Origin: Pseudopelagicola sp.
Lineage (GTDB): Bacteria > Pseudomonadota > Alphaproteobacteria > Rhodobacterales > Rhodobacteraceae
Length of the DNA: 64,000 nucleotides
Reading direction: 5' to 3'
Assembly (NCBI GenBank): GCA_026195905.1
Contig: JAPHRE010000038.1
Span: 1-64,000 of the forward strand
A program made the translations under genes and the position numbers. The notes beneath the pieces were generated by a model, which had not been told where the DNA came from, did no database searches, and saw nothing but the letters and a program-made list of their open reading frames with translations. Positions 36,431-45,647 of this stretch are shown here, piece by piece (the stretch's first letter is position 1; each line of letters starts with the position of its first letter).

Positions 36431-36949
36431 ATGCTTTCCAAATTTACCTTTGTTTTGGGCGGGGCCGCTTCGGGAAAATCGCTCTATGCGGAATCCCTCG
36501 TAACCGCGACCGGCGCGCCGCGCGTCTATATCGCGACGGGCGAAGCCTGGGATGACGAGATGCGCGCCAAGATCGCCGCCCATGTCGATCAACGCGGCCC
36601 CGGCTGGCGCACCCTGGAAGCGCCGCTTGATCTCGCGCCCGCATTGGCAAGCGTGACCGCCGATGAGGTCGCCCTCCTCGATTGCGCGACGATGTGGATG
36701 TCCAACCACCTCCTTGCCGAAAACAGCCTTGAGGCCGAAACCGCCCGCCTCCTCGACGCCCTTGCCGCCTGCAAAGGCAAACTCGTCGTGGTCTCCAATG
36801 AGGTCGGCATGGGGATCGTGCCCGAAAATGCCCTCGCCCGCCGGTTTCGCGATGCGCAGGGCCGTCTCAACAAACGCCTGGCCGCCGCCGCCGATACCGT
36901 GCTCTTTGTCGCCGCCGGTCTGCCCCTGACCATGAAAGCCCCGTCATGA
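36431..36949 (+). CDS. cobU: adenosylcobinamide kinase / GTP:adenosylcobinamide-phosphate guanylyltransferase
   Basis: Bifunctional cobalamin assembly enzyme of 172 residues with P-loop GGAASGKS, YIATGEAWDDEM, LLDCATMWMSN and VVSNEVGMGIVP, all CobU/CobP landmarks. ATG 36431. Its stop overlaps the next gene (ATGA), a putative cobC. B12 is needed by the mutases of the ethylmalonyl-CoA pathway also represented in this window. Confidence 0.92.
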   Translation: MLSKFTFVLGGAASGKSLYAESLVTATGAPRVYIATGEAWDDEMRAKIAAHVDQRGPGWRTLEAPLDLAPALASVTADEVALLDCATMWMSNHLLAENSLEAETARLLDALAACKGKLVVVSNEVGMGIVPENALARRFRDAQGRLNKRLAAAADTVLFVAAGLPLTMKAPS

Positions 36950-37521
36950 GCCGCCTGTTCCTCGTCCGCCACGGACCAACCCACGCGCGCTCTATGGTCG
37001 GCTGGTCCGACTTGCCCGCCGATCTCTCCGATACCGCCGCGCTGGCCCGGCTTGACGCGCACCTGCCTACCGATGCGCTCGTGATCTCCTCCGATCTCTC
37101 GCGCGCCGTGACCACCGCCGATGCCATCCTCGGCCCGCGCGCCCGCCTGCCGCATGATCCTGACCTGCGCGAGATCCATTTCGGCGATTGGGAACTCAAA
37201 CGCTTCCCCGATATCGACGCCGAAGACCCGCGCCGCGCCCGCGCCTTCTGGGAAACGCCCGGCGATACCGCGCCCCCCGGCGGCGAAAGCTGGAACACGG
37301 TCTGCGCCCGCGTCGATGCCGCCGTGAACCGCCTTCTAACCGCGCATCAAAACCGCGACCTCGTGATCGTCGCCCATTTCGGCGCGATCCTGACCCAAGT
37401 TGCCCGCGCCGGTGCCCTTTCCGGGGCCGAGGCCTTTGCCCACAAGATCGACAACCTTTCGGTCACAACGATCAAAACCACGCCACGCTGGATCACCGAA
37501 GGCATCAATCACTGCCCGTGA
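36946..37521 (+). CDS. cobC: histidine phosphatase, probable alpha-ribazole phosphatase
   Basis: A 191-residue phosphoglycerate mutase-like phosphatase with the catalytic LVRHGPT motif at residues 6-12 and a second histidine in VAHFGA. Coupling to cobU by ATGA suggests the CobC role (alpha-ribazole-5'-phosphate dephosphorylation). Sequence alone would also allow other histidine phosphatases. Confidence 0.78.
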   Translation: MSRLFLVRHGPTHARSMVGWSDLPADLSDTAALARLDAHLPTDALVISSDLSRAVTTADAILGPRARLPHDPDLREIHFGDWELKRFPDIDAEDPRRARAFWETPGDTAPPGGESWNTVCARVDAAVNRLLTAHQNRDLVIVAHFGAILTQVARAGALSGAEAFAHKIDNLSVTTIKTTPRWITEGINHCP

Positions 37522-37579
37522 TGCCCCCGCACAAGATTATTCGTTTTGTGCGCGCCATGTGTCGCGCTACCCTCGCGCC

Positions 37580-38461
37580 ATGACCTATACGCTTTACCTC
37601 GGTGACTTCACCTATTCCTCATGGTCGCTGCGCGGCTGGCTTCTGTTTGAAAAATTCGCAATCCCCCGCCGTGAGGTCCGCATTGATTTCAACGCAGACC
37701 AAAGCGTCGCCGCCCAACTCGCGGCGCTCTGCCCTCCGGCCCGCACCGTGCCGACCGTCGTCACCGACGATGGCGCGATCCTGTCAGAGTCGCTTTCCAT
37801 TGCCGAGGAACTCGCCGCGCGCCACCCCGAGGCGCACCTATGGCCAACAATCCCCCTTGCCCGCGCCACGGCCCGCACCCTGACTGCGGAAATGCATTCC
37901 GGGTTTAGCGCCCTGCGCAATGATTGCCCGATGAACCTCGCCACGGCCTATCGCGACTCGCAGCCCTCCGAGGCAGTCCTCGCTGATCTCGACCGGCTTG
38001 AAACCATCTGGACCCATGCCCGCGAGACCTGTCGCCCGGATGGCCCGTGGCTCTGTGGCGCCTATAGCATCGCCGATGCGTTCTATGCCCCGGTGGCCGC
38101 GCGGCTGGCGGGCTATAACCTACCGATGGGAGAAACCGCCCGCGCCTATGTCGCGGCGCATCTGGCCGATCCCGCCTTCCGCCGCTGGCGCGCGATGGGG
38201 CTGGCAAGGCGCGAATACCTGTCGCGCTACGCCAAAGACCACCCGACAACCGATTGGCCCGGCCCCGCGCCCCTCGCCGCGCACGCCGTCGATGGCACAG
38301 AGGCCGAGAACGATGCCTGCCCCTATTCCGGCCTGCCCGTGACCCATGCCCTCGAAATGGACGGGCGGCGCTTTGGCTTTTGCAATGCATTTTGCCGCGA
38401 CAAGACGGTCGCCGATCCCGCCGCATGGCCCGCCTTCATGGCACTATTGGACAAGCGATAA
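37580..38461 (+). CDS. glutathione S-transferase with cysteine-bearing C-terminal extension
   Basis: A 293-residue protein. It has a thioredoxin-fold GST N-domain (LYLGDFTYSSWSLRGW, and SESLSIAEEL for glutathione binding) and an all-helical C-domain to about residue 220. A roughly 55-residue tail follows, containing C247, H256, C268 and C272 (CPYSG ... FGFCNAFCRDK). The tail looks like a small metal-binding or redox module. The true start is ATG 37580; earlier in-frame sequence overlaps cobC and is not GST-like. The substrate is unknown. Confidence 0.8.
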   Translation: MTYTLYLGDFTYSSWSLRGWLLFEKFAIPRREVRIDFNADQSVAAQLAALCPPARTVPTVVTDDGAILSESLSIAEELAARHPEAHLWPTIPLARATARTLTAEMHSGFSALRNDCPMNLATAYRDSQPSEAVLADLDRLETIWTHARETCRPDGPWLCGAYSIADAFYAPVAARLAGYNLPMGETARAYVAAHLADPAFRRWRAMGLARREYLSRYAKDHPTTDWPGPAPLAAHAVDGTEAENDACPYSGLPVTHALEMDGRRFGFCNAFCRDKTVADPAAWPAFMALLDKR

Positions 38462-38486
38462 AAACTCCGCGCTGACAGAGTCCGCA

Positions 38487-38534
38487 CTGTCGCGATGCAG
38501 ACGCAATACCGACGCAATACCGACGTGCGTTTTT
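38487..38534. repeat. 11-bp iteron array, locus 2
   Basis: Units start at 38498, 38509 and 38520: CAGACGCAATA, CCGACGCAATA, CCGACGTGCGT, then TTTT. A degenerate unit CTGTCGCGATG precedes at 38487. The spacing is again exactly 11 bp. The array fills most of the 72-bp gap between the convergent GST and DUF1989 genes and runs into the stop codon of the latter. Confidence 0.75.
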
Positions 38535-39382
38535 CAGGCTCCGTGGCTGCGGTCATAGCCGTTGATGGGTGGGCTTTCCCAACCCTCCAACGCGCCCTCT
38601 TGCGGCTGAAAAACCTCAACCAAAAGCGGATAACACGCCGCCACATCCGAAGAATGCTGTGCCGAACAATCGCCCCCCGGACAGGCACTCAACGCGCCCA
38701 AAAGGTCAATTTCTGCAAAGAATTCAAGGTAATCGTCGGGCCGCACCGGAGAGGCCTTCATGAAATACTGCCCCGTATCGCGGGTAAATCCGGTGCACAT
38801 AAAAACGTTGAGCACGTCATGCACATGGCCCTCTGCCTCGGCCAAGGATATCCCCGTCTCCGCCGCGAACGCCCGCGTCAGGTTCGAGTGACAACAATGA
38901 TGGTATTGTGTCCCACTCAGCAAATTCCCCGTATAAGGATCACACCGCGTCCCGATCACATCATGCACCGACCCGCCATAGTCATCCATGCCATACCACC
39001 CAAGCGTATCGCCCGTGATCGTCGCCAAGGGGCGCAAATATGGAAAAGAGGACCACATCCGCTCCCCTTCCGTAAGATGCGTTCCGTGCAAAGCCCTTGA
39101 TTTTCCTGAATAAAAACGCTCACCAAGATTGTTGGCATTCCACAGGTTCAGGTCGCCGACCTGCGGCCCCTCCACGCTCGAAATCCTGAAAAACGCCCCT
39201 GCCGGAACCCGGAAACATGCCGCCTCCCGCGCCGGAATCAGCACCTCCTCAATCTTCTCGGCCCCCTCTCGCGCCGCCCTGTAAAGTTCCATCGGTGGCG
39301 TCGGAAGGGTCTCATTCGGGTAACAGATCACAGGCCGAATCGCACGGCGCGCCTCGGCATCTGATGGCGGGGTTTGGGGCAT
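38534..39382 (-). CDS. DUF1989 / urea carboxylase-associated-type protein
   Basis: A 282-residue protein of the family typified by urea carboxylase-associated proteins. It has IPAREAACFRVPAGAFFRI, VGDLNLWN, HDVIGTRCDPY, and a Cys/His cluster YHHCCHSNLTRAF plus CPGGDCS that may bind metal. No urea carboxylase or allophanate hydrolase gene is adjacent, so the urea link is uncertain. ATG 39382 follows AAGGAG; upstream open frame overlaps the previous gap and was excluded. Confidence 0.78.
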   Translation of the reverse strand: MPQTPPSDAEARRAIRPVICYPNETLPTPPMELYRAAREGAEKIEEVLIPAREAACFRVPAGAFFRISSVEGPQVGDLNLWNANNLGERFYSGKSRALHGTHLTEGERMWSSFPYLRPLATITGDTLGWYGMDDYGGSVHDVIGTRCDPYTGNLLSGTQYHHCCHSNLTRAFAAETGISLAEAEGHVHDVLNVFMCTGFTRDTGQYFMKASPVRPDDYLEFFAEIDLLGALSACPGGDCSAQHSSDVAACYPLLVEVFQPQEGALEGWESPPINGYDRSHGA

Positions 39383-39440
39383 CGGGGTCTCCTTCAACTC
39401 CCCGCCACCCTGCCCTGAAACACGCCCGTTGAAAAGCGCC

Positions 39441-41081
39441 TCAGACGCCCCGCCCCGCCGCACGCCCCGAGAAAATACAGCCGCCAAGGAACGTCCCTTC
39501 AAGCGCGTTATAGCCGTGATACCCGCCGCCGCCGAACCCGGCGACCTCACCCGCCGCAAACACCCCCTCAAAGGCGCTACCATCCGGGCGCAGCACCTGC
39601 CCGCTCGGATCGGTATGCACCCCCCCAAGCGACTTGCGCGTCAAAACATTGAGCCGCACCGCAATCAACGGCCCCGCCGCCGGATCAAGGATACGATGCG
39701 GTTTCGCCGTGCGGATCAACCGATCGCCCCGATAGGCCCGTGCCCCCCGGATCGCCGTAACCTGTGCATCCTTGGAGAACGGGTTCTCAATCTGGGCATC
39801 CCGCGCCTCGATCTGGGCGCGAATTTTCTCAAGCGAAACAGGCACATCCGGCGTAATCCCATTCATCCCCACGACCAGCGCCTCAAGATCGTCCGCGACG
39901 ACAAAATCCTCACCATGCCGTTTGAACGCCTCAACCGGCTCGGGCGCCCCTTTCTTGAGAACCCGGCCCTTGATGACCTCGCGCCATTTGCCCGAGGTGA
40001 AATCCGGGTTCTGCTCTGATCCCGAGAGGGCAAACTCTTTCTCAATGATCTTCTGCGTCAGGATGAACCAGCTATGCTCATGCCCCGTCGCAAGAATACG
40101 CCTGAGCGTGCCAAGCGTGTCAAACCCCGGCAGGAACGGTGCTTCCATCCGCTCGCCGAGCGCGTCGAACCACATCGACGACGGTCCCGGCAGGATGCGA
40201 ATCCCATGCTTCGGCCAAATCGAATCCCAATTCGCAACGCCCTCGGTATAGTGCCACATACGGTCGCCATTGATCAGCCCCGCACCAGCGCCCTCAACAA
40301 CCCGCTGCATCTGACCATCAACATAATCCGGCACCCCCGCCACCATACGTTTGGGTGCCGGGCCAAGCCGATCCTCGGGCCAATAGCGGCGCACCATGTC
40401 ATGATCGCCACCGATCCCGCCCGTGGTCACAATGACCGCCTCGGCGCGATGCTCAAAGTCGCCGACCCCCTGGCGGTTGGTTGACCGCCCTCTCTCCGCG
40501 CGATCCTCGGCGAGAACCTCGCCCCGCACGCCTTTGACAACGCCGTTTTCGACAATCAATCCCGTGACCTTGTGGCGAAATCCAAAGGCGATCCGCCCGT
40601 CGCCCGCCGCCTGTCGCACCAGCCGTTCAAACGGGGCAACAACCCCCGGCCCGGTGCCCCATGTGATGTGAAACCGCGGCACCGAATTGCCATGGCCATG
40701 CGCCATCTCTCCGCCGCGCTCGGCCCAGCCCACAACCGGAAACCATCGCATTCCCAAGGACTTGAGCCAGCCGCGCATCTCTCCGGCGGCGAACTCGACA
40801 TAGGCTTCGGCGACCTTGCGGGGGTTGGCATCCTCCGGGCGGTCAAACTGTGCCGACCCCATCCAGTCGCTGAGCGCGAGGCTGGCGCTATCCTTGATCC
40901 CCATGCGGCGTTGTTCAGGCGTGTCGACCATGAACAACCCGCCAAGGCTCCAGAACGCCTGTCCGCCAAGGCTCTGCTCACCCTCCTGATCCAAAAGCAA
41001 AACCGTGCGCCCGCGCGCAGCGGCCTCGCTTGCGGCAACCAATCCGGCCAAACCGGCCCCGACGACGATTACATCTGCCAT
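39441..41081 (-). CDS. FAD-binding dehydrogenase (fumarate reductase/KstD-like flavoprotein)
   Basis: A 546-residue flavoprotein. The dinucleotide-binding loop VVGAGLAGLVAASEAA is at the N-terminus, followed by LLLDQEGEQSLGGQAFWSLGG, and the C-terminal GEVAGFGGGGYHGYNALEG binds FAD. It resembles the cytosolic FAD-binding dehydrogenase group related to 3-ketosteroid dehydrogenases. The substrate is unknown. It is upstream of, and probably cotranscribed with, the DUF1989 gene (58-bp gap). Confidence 0.8.
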   Translation of the reverse strand: MADVIVVGAGLAGLVAASEAAARGRTVLLLDQEGEQSLGGQAFWSLGGLFMVDTPEQRRMGIKDSASLALSDWMGSAQFDRPEDANPRKVAEAYVEFAAGEMRGWLKSLGMRWFPVVGWAERGGEMAHGHGNSVPRFHITWGTGPGVVAPFERLVRQAAGDGRIAFGFRHKVTGLIVENGVVKGVRGEVLAEDRAERGRSTNRQGVGDFEHRAEAVIVTTGGIGGDHDMVRRYWPEDRLGPAPKRMVAGVPDYVDGQMQRVVEGAGAGLINGDRMWHYTEGVANWDSIWPKHGIRILPGPSSMWFDALGERMEAPFLPGFDTLGTLRRILATGHEHSWFILTQKIIEKEFALSGSEQNPDFTSGKWREVIKGRVLKKGAPEPVEAFKRHGEDFVVADDLEALVVGMNGITPDVPVSLEKIRAQIEARDAQIENPFSKDAQVTAIRGARAYRGDRLIRTAKPHRILDPAAGPLIAVRLNVLTRKSLGGVHTDPSGQVLRPDGSAFEGVFAAGEVAGFGGGGYHGYNALEGTFLGGCIFSGRAAGRGV

Positions 41082-41148
41082 ATCCTGTCCTCCCGTGACA
41101 GGAGGCTACTCATGGCCGGGCAGGATCGCCAAACAAAACCTCGCGTAA

Positions 41149-41178
41149 AGAAAAAGCGCCCCGAGGATGGGACGCCTT
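41149..41178 (-). terminator. terminator of the 52-residue protein gene
   Basis: Minus strand: AGGCGTCCC (41178 downwards), loop ATCCTC, GGGGCGCTT, then TTTTC. The stem is 9 bp with two G.U pairs and a following U-run, 22 bp after the stop of the small gene. It supports that gene being a discrete transcript. Confidence 0.7.
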
Positions 41179-41200
41179 TGCAAATCAGTAGGCCGGAAAA

Positions 41201-41359
41201 TCAGGCCGCTTTGACGTATTCGTAATAGGTCTCGGCATTCGGCGAGGCCTGCGCCTTGGCCACAGGGGTCAGCGGCGGAGTATAGTAAGCATAAGCCTGC
41301 TCAAGAAGTTCCAGCGCGCGCTCCGCAACAGATTCCGGCGTATTTTTCGAGTTCGACAT
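41201..41359 (-). CDS. small conserved-looking protein, 52 residues
   Basis: ATG at 41359 preceded by CTGGAGAG at Shine-Dalgarno distance; stop at 41203-41201. The product begins MSNSKNTPESVAERALELL, continues with a Tyr-rich patch (EQAYAYYTPP) and ends ETYYEYVKAA. It is acidic, with a predicted helix at 10-24. It has its own terminator downstream and an upstream terminator separating it from sdhB, so it looks like a monocistronic small-protein gene. A TTGACA occurs upstream (41434-41429), but I found no well-spaced -10. Function unknown. Confidence 0.65.
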   Translation of the reverse strand: MSNSKNTPESVAERALELLEQAYAYYTPPLTPVAKAQASPNAETYYEYVKAA

Positions 41360-41507
41360 CGGTCTCTCCAGTGTGTCTGAACTCCTCCCTTGCGAGGGAA
41401 TTTAGCCCCGAGTCCTTTCGAATACACCTGTCAAAAACTGCATCCTCGCTATGCGCTGATTGCAATTTCCCTTGGGTCAATAAAGGGATAGACCATACCC
41501 CGCACAC

Positions 41508-41541
41508 AAAAGCCCCCAAAGCGCGCGGCTCTGGGGGCTTT
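41508..41541 (-). terminator. terminator of the sdh operon
   Basis: Minus strand: AAAGCCCCC (41541-41533), 15-base loop, GGGGGCTTT(T) (41517-41508). The hairpin with short U-run sits 26 bp after the sdhB stop. The rest of 41360-41507 holds no gene that I can see and should contain the promoter of the 52-residue protein. Confidence 0.75.
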
Positions 41542-41566
41542 GGGGGGTTAGACATTTGTGACCCAA

Positions 41567-42346
41567 TCACATTGTGCGTTCGACCATCATCTTTTTGATC
41601 TCTGCAATCGCTTTCGCCGGGTTGAGACCCTTCGGACAGGTCTTGGCGCAATTCATGATCGTGTGGCAACGGTAGAGTTTGAACGGATCTTCAAGCTCGT
41701 CCAGACGCTCGCCGGTGGCCTCATCGCGGCTGTCGATGATCCAGCGATAGGCATGCAAAAGCGCGGCCGGGCCGAGGTAGCGATCGCCATTCCACCAATA
41801 GCTTGGGCAAGACGTCGAACAGCTCGCGCACATCACGCATTCATAAAGACCATCAAGTTTCTTGCGGTCCTCAATAGACTGGCGCCATTCTTTCGCCGGG
41901 CGGTTGGTCTTGGTCTCAAGCCACGGCATGATCGACGCGTGCTGGGCATAAAAATGCGTCAGGTCCGGGATAAGGTCTTTCACCACCGGCATATGCGGCA
42001 GCGGATAGATTTTCACGTCGCCCTTGATCTCATCCATGCCATAGATACAAGCCAGCGTGTTGATCCCGTCGATATTCATCGCGCAGGAGCCACAAATCCC
42101 TTCGCGGCAGGACCGGCGAAAGGTCAGCGTCGGGTCGATCTCGTTTTTGATCTTGATAAGCGCATCAAGAACCATCGGCCCACATGCATCCATATCAAGG
42201 AAATACGTATCCACCCGCGGGTTTTTCCCGTCATCAGGGTTCCAGCGATAAATCTGGAACTTGCGCACATTGGTTGCGCCTTCGGGCTTGGGCCAAGTCT
42301 TACCAGTGGTAATCTTGGAGTTTTTCGGAAGTGCAAATTCAACCAT
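41567..42346 (-). CDS. sdhB: succinate dehydrogenase iron-sulfur subunit
   Basis: Electron-transfer subunit of complex II, 259 residues. [2Fe-2S] ligands are C80, C85, C88 and C100; [4Fe-4S] ligands C170, C173, C176 and C180; the [3Fe-4S] cluster uses C227, C233 and C237. The strong AAGGAG Shine-Dalgarno overlaps the end of the 39-codon ORF upstream. It is separated from sdhA by a sulfotransferase-like gene, which is unusual for this operon. Confidence 0.95.
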   Translation of the reverse strand: MVEFALPKNSKITTGKTWPKPEGATNVRKFQIYRWNPDDGKNPRVDTYFLDMDACGPMVLDALIKIKNEIDPTLTFRRSCREGICGSCAMNIDGINTLACIYGMDEIKGDVKIYPLPHMPVVKDLIPDLTHFYAQHASIMPWLETKTNRPAKEWRQSIEDRKKLDGLYECVMCASCSTSCPSYWWNGDRYLGPAALLHAYRWIIDSRDEATGERLDELEDPFKLYRCHTIMNCAKTCPKGLNPAKAIAEIKKMMVERTM

Positions 42347-42349
42347 AGC

Positions 42350-42469
42350 TCAGTCTCCTTGCTTGACCGCGGTGCGCTCGGGGGAAAACATCATGTGTCC
42401 CGCGTGGCGTGCGTTGCTGGGGCCCGTCACATTCACGCGAAAGGCAGGGTTGGTAAGAAGGGAGACCAT
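42350..42469 (-). CDS. possible 39-residue small protein between sulfotransferase-like gene and sdhB
   Basis: ATG overlaps the stop of the upstream gene (TGATG at 42471-42467), and the ORF ends 3 bp before the sdhB start. Its tail contains the sdhB Shine-Dalgarno (AAGGAGACTGA). The product begins MVSLLTNPAFRVNVTGPSN and ends in SPERTAVKQGD. It could be a real coupled microprotein or a leader that carries ribosomes to sdhB. There is no homology that I recognise. Confidence 0.4.
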   Translation of the reverse strand: MVSLLTNPAFRVNVTGPSNARHAGHMMFSPERTAVKQGD

Positions 42470-43353
42470 CACAGGACAACCTCCGCTTTGATCGGGTTCT
42501 CCATCGCGATACGGTCAAGGACCTCTGCATCGCGCGGGAAAAGAGTTCGGATACGGGCGACAAGCGCCCTGTCACGGGCCGCAACCTGAAGAATGGCCTG
42601 ATAGAGCGGGTCTTGCATCATCTCAACGAACCGACGATCCGTCGCCAGATCGTCGCTTTGGGTCGCGTCCTTTTGGAACGAGGATCCACCGCCGTAGCGC
42701 GTCACCTGCCCAAGACCATTGTCACTCACGTCAAAGCCAAGCTGCCCAAGCCGTTCGGCCCGGTAGCCCTCATTCGTCATCCAGCGGTCGTAACAAATTG
42801 CAATAGACCCGCTGTCATCAATCACTTCGCCAAGCAAATCGGCATAGAGATCGACCGTGCGTAGGATAACCGAAATGCGCCGCGATACGCGAAAGCCCTG
42901 ATTGCGCTCAAGTTTTTTAGTAAGCGACGCCGCCCAATTGAGGAAGCTGCGATAGATCAGAACCTCATGGTCAACCAGCCCGGTGTCAAAATGACCCGAG
43001 AGCGGTTTTTGCGGGCGATCCTGAACCGGCGAGTGATCTTCATACGAAAAAAGAAATAGCCCACCGTCGCCAACCTTCGGCCCGAACACAGAGAGGTTCG
43101 CTTGCGCCTTGCTCGTACGGACCCTGGACGCGTTGACCTCGGCAGAGGCGAACGCCTCCAGAGGATCGGCACCACGGCGACAATTGTTGAGGAAAAGTGC
43201 GCGCCCGTCCGGGGCATTGCGCTGAAGCCATGAGGCGATCGCATGATTGCCCGACCGGCGCATCCCGTGCATCCGCAACACAAGGCCCGGCGCAAAGCCA
43301 AGCCGTGCCTGAAGCGCCGGTTTGCCGATGAGGCCATCCGCCATCGCGTTCAT
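42469..43353 (-). CDS. sulfotransferase-like protein inserted in the sdh operon
   Basis: A 294-residue protein. The N-terminal VLRMHGMRRSGNHAIASWL segment resembles the 5'-phosphosulfate loop of sulfotransferases, and LIYRSFLNWAASLTKKL resembles the 3'-phosphate-binding Arg/Ser helix. No signal peptide. Starts at ATG 43353 after GGAGAGGAG. It sits between sdhA and sdhB in the same orientation. The PAPS-dependent activity is inferred from these two motifs only. Confidence 0.6.
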   Translation of the reverse strand: MNAMADGLIGKPALQARLGFAPGLVLRMHGMRRSGNHAIASWLQRNAPDGRALFLNNCRRGADPLEAFASAEVNASRVRTSKAQANLSVFGPKVGDGGLFLFSYEDHSPVQDRPQKPLSGHFDTGLVDHEVLIYRSFLNWAASLTKKLERNQGFRVSRRISVILRTVDLYADLLGEVIDDSGSIAICYDRWMTNEGYRAERLGQLGFDVSDNGLGQVTRYGGGSSFQKDATQSDDLATDRRFVEMMQDPLYQAILQVAARDRALVARIRTLFPRDAEVLDRIAMENPIKAEVVL

Positions 43354-43447
43354 CGCTCCTCTCCCGTGCCGCTCTTGCGCACGGACCCGAGCAGCCCAAG
43401 GCCACCCAAGCGTGATATGCTACGGGTCCGCAACAAAAAGCGCCTCC

Positions 43448-45253
43448 TTAGAAAGTCCGCGCTTTGGGCGCGATCTTCTTGAGGGTAATACCGCCTTCGG
43501 CCTCTGTGGTAAGCGGATCAACGATCACCGGACGATAGCTCAGATCAACTTTGTTGCCCTCGACACGGCTGACGGTGTGCACACGCCATTTCTTGTCGTC
43601 GCGCTCGGTGAAATCCTCATGCGCATGCGCGCCGCGTGATTCCTTGCGCGCCTCGGCACCGACAATCGTGGCAAGCGCGTTGGGCATCAGGTTGGTCAAC
43701 TCAAGCGTTTCCATCAGGTCGCTGTTCCAGACAAGCGACGTATCCGTCACCTTGAGATCATCGAGCTTACCCGCAATCGCGGTCATCTTCTCGACGCCTT
43801 CAGCCATAGTTTTCGAGGTGCGGAAAACCGCAGCATCGGCCTGCATCGTCTTCTGCATTTCAAGACGCAATTCGGCGGTCGGCACGTTGCCCTTGGCATG
43901 GCGCAGGCCATCGAAACGATCAAACGCCTTATCGACCGACGCTTGGTTCAAGACCGGGTTGGCGCTCTCGGCGTCAACGGTCTTGCCAGCGCGGATCGCG
44001 GCAGCACGGCCAAAGACCACAAGATCAATAAGCGAGTTAGACCCAAGACGGTTCGCCCCATGCACCGATGCACAGCCCGCCTCGCCCACGGCCATGAGGC
44101 CCGGCACGGTTGCGGTCGGGTCATCGGCGGTCGGGTTGAGCACTTCGCCCCAATAGTTGGTCGGAATACCGCCCATATTGTAATGCACCGTCGGCAGAAC
44201 CGGGATCGGCTCTTTGGTGACATCGACACCGGCAAAAATCTTGGCGCTTTCCGAAATCCCCGGAAGGCGTTCGGCCAATGCTTCGGCAGGCAGGTGGTTG
44301 AGGTTGAGATGAATGTGATCCCCATCCTTACCCACGCCGCGGCCTTCGCGGATTTCCATTGTCATCGAACGCGAAACATAGTCGCGCGGCGCGAGGTCTT
44401 TATACTGGGGCGCATACCGCTCCATGAACCGCTCGCCTTCAGAGTTGGTCAGATACCCGCCTTCGCCGCGCGCGCCTTCCGTAATAAGACAGCCCGAACC
44501 GTAAATCCCGGTCGGGTGGAACTGCACGAATTCCATATCCTGAAGCGCAAGGCCCGCACGCGCCACCATACCGCCGCCATCGCCGGTGCAGGTATGGGCC
44601 GAGGTGGCCGAGAAATAGGCGCGGCCATAGCCGCCCGTGGCAAGAACGACTGTCTTGGCGTTGAAGACATGCATCGTGCCATCGTCGAGCTTCCAGCAGA
44701 CAACGCCCTGGCATTCGCCCTCTTCGCTCATGATGAGGTCAATGGCGAAATATTCGACGTAGAATTCTGCGTTGTTCTTCAATGACTGCCCATAGAGCGT
44801 ATGAAGGATCGCGTGGCCGGTCCGGTCAGCGGCGGCACAGGTGCGCTGCACCGGCGGGCCATCGCCAAATTCCGTGGTATGGCCGCCAAAGGGACGCTGG
44901 TAAATCTTGCCCTCTTCGGTGCGCGAGAACGGCACACCGTAATGCTCAAGCTCGTAAACCGCCTTGGGCGCTTCACGGGCGAGGTATTCCATCGCATCCG
45001 TATCCCCGAGCCAGTCCGACCCCTTGACGGTATCGAACATATGCCACTGCCAGCTATCCGGCCCCATATTGCCAAGCGAGGCGGCGATCCCGCCCTGCGC
45101 GGCAACAGTGTGCGAGCGGGTCGGGAAAACCTTGGTCACGCAGGCAGTGCGCAGGCCTTGTTCCGCCATGCCGAGCGTGGCGCGCAGACCGGCACCACCG
45201 GCCCCAACCACGACCACGTCATATTCATGTGTTTCGTATTCGTAAGCAGCCAT
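43448..45253 (-). CDS. sdhA: succinate dehydrogenase flavoprotein subunit
   Basis: Catalytic subunit of complex II, 601 residues, oxidising succinate to fumarate. The N-terminal FAD loop is [25 protein letters not shown] carries the histidine that covalently holds FAD, and the [21 protein letters not shown] segment and the [13 protein letters not shown] segment are conserved. It lies 12 bp after sdhD. Confidence 0.96.
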   Translation of the reverse strand: MAAYEYETHEYDVVVVGAGGAGLRATLGMAEQGLRTACVTKVFPTRSHTVAAQGGIAASLGNMGPDSWQWHMFDTVKGSDWLGDTDAMEYLAREAPKAVYELEHYGVPFSRTEEGKIYQRPFGGHTTEFGDGPPVQRTCAAADRTGHAILHTLYGQSLKNNAEFYVEYFAIDLIMSEEGECQGVVCWKLDDGTMHVFNAKTVVLATGGYGRAYFSATSAHTCTGDGGGMVARAGLALQDMEFVQFHPTGIYGSGCLITEGARGEGGYLTNSEGERFMERYAPQYKDLAPRDYVSRSMTMEIREGRGVGKDGDHIHLNLNHLPAEALAERLPGISESAKIFAGVDVTKEPIPVLPTVHYNMGGIPTNYWGEVLNPTADDPTATVPGLMAVGEAGCASVHGANRLGSNSLIDLVVFGRAAAIRAGKTVDAESANPVLNQASVDKAFDRFDGLRHAKGNVPTAELRLEMQKTMQADAAVFRTSKTMAEGVEKMTAIAGKLDDLKVTDTSLVWNSDLMETLELTNLMPNALATIVGAEARKESRGAHAHEDFTERDDKKWRVHTVSRVEGNKVDLSYRPVIVDPLTTEAEGGITLKKIAPKARTF

Positions 45254-45265
45254 GTGTCTTAGTCC

Positions 45266-45637
45266 TTAAAGCGCGATTTTGGCCAGCGCGAACAGGCCGA
45301 CGGCGATCAACCCGTAACTCAGGAACGTCACGAGCATGATCAGGAGTTTCAGGGTGGAATGCCGAGCATAATCTTCAAGCATCATCCGCGCGCCTTTGGC
45401 ATAGTGCTTAAGACCAAAGAGCAAAACCAGCCCGGTCAGGATCGCCGGAATCGGGCGCGAAAAGGTTGCAATGACCTCTGCATGCGTTCCGCCAAGGGCG
45501 CTTCCGAAAATGAAAATAAAGGTCGGTACAATAAGAGCAAGGCCAACGGCGCTCACCTGCATGTACCAATGATGTTCAGTCCCCGTATGGGCCGAACCAC
45601 GGCCTTCGGCGCGTTTGCGATCAGTGATTATACGCAT
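45266..45637 (-). CDS. sdhD: succinate dehydrogenase membrane anchor subunit
   Basis: A 123-residue integral membrane protein with three hydrophobic helices (VSAVGLALIVPTFIFIF; PAILTGLVLLFGLKHYAKGA; LLIMLVTFLSYGLIAVGLFAL). Position between sdhC and sdhA identifies it. The H and Y residues in LKHYAKGARMMLEDYARH are in the region that binds haem and ubiquinone in the family. Confidence 0.9.
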   Translation of the reverse strand: MRIITDRKRAEGRGSAHTGTEHHWYMQVSAVGLALIVPTFIFIFGSALGGTHAEVIATFSRPIPAILTGLVLLFGLKHYAKGARMMLEDYARHSTLKLLIMLVTFLSYGLIAVGLFALAKIAL

Positions 45638-45647
45638 CGCTGCCTCC

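Noticed and set aside
41401-41440. TTCGAA-containing stretch resembling a tRNA T-arm
   Set aside because: No acceptor or anticodon arms can be built around it; it is upstream sequence of the 52-residue protein gene.
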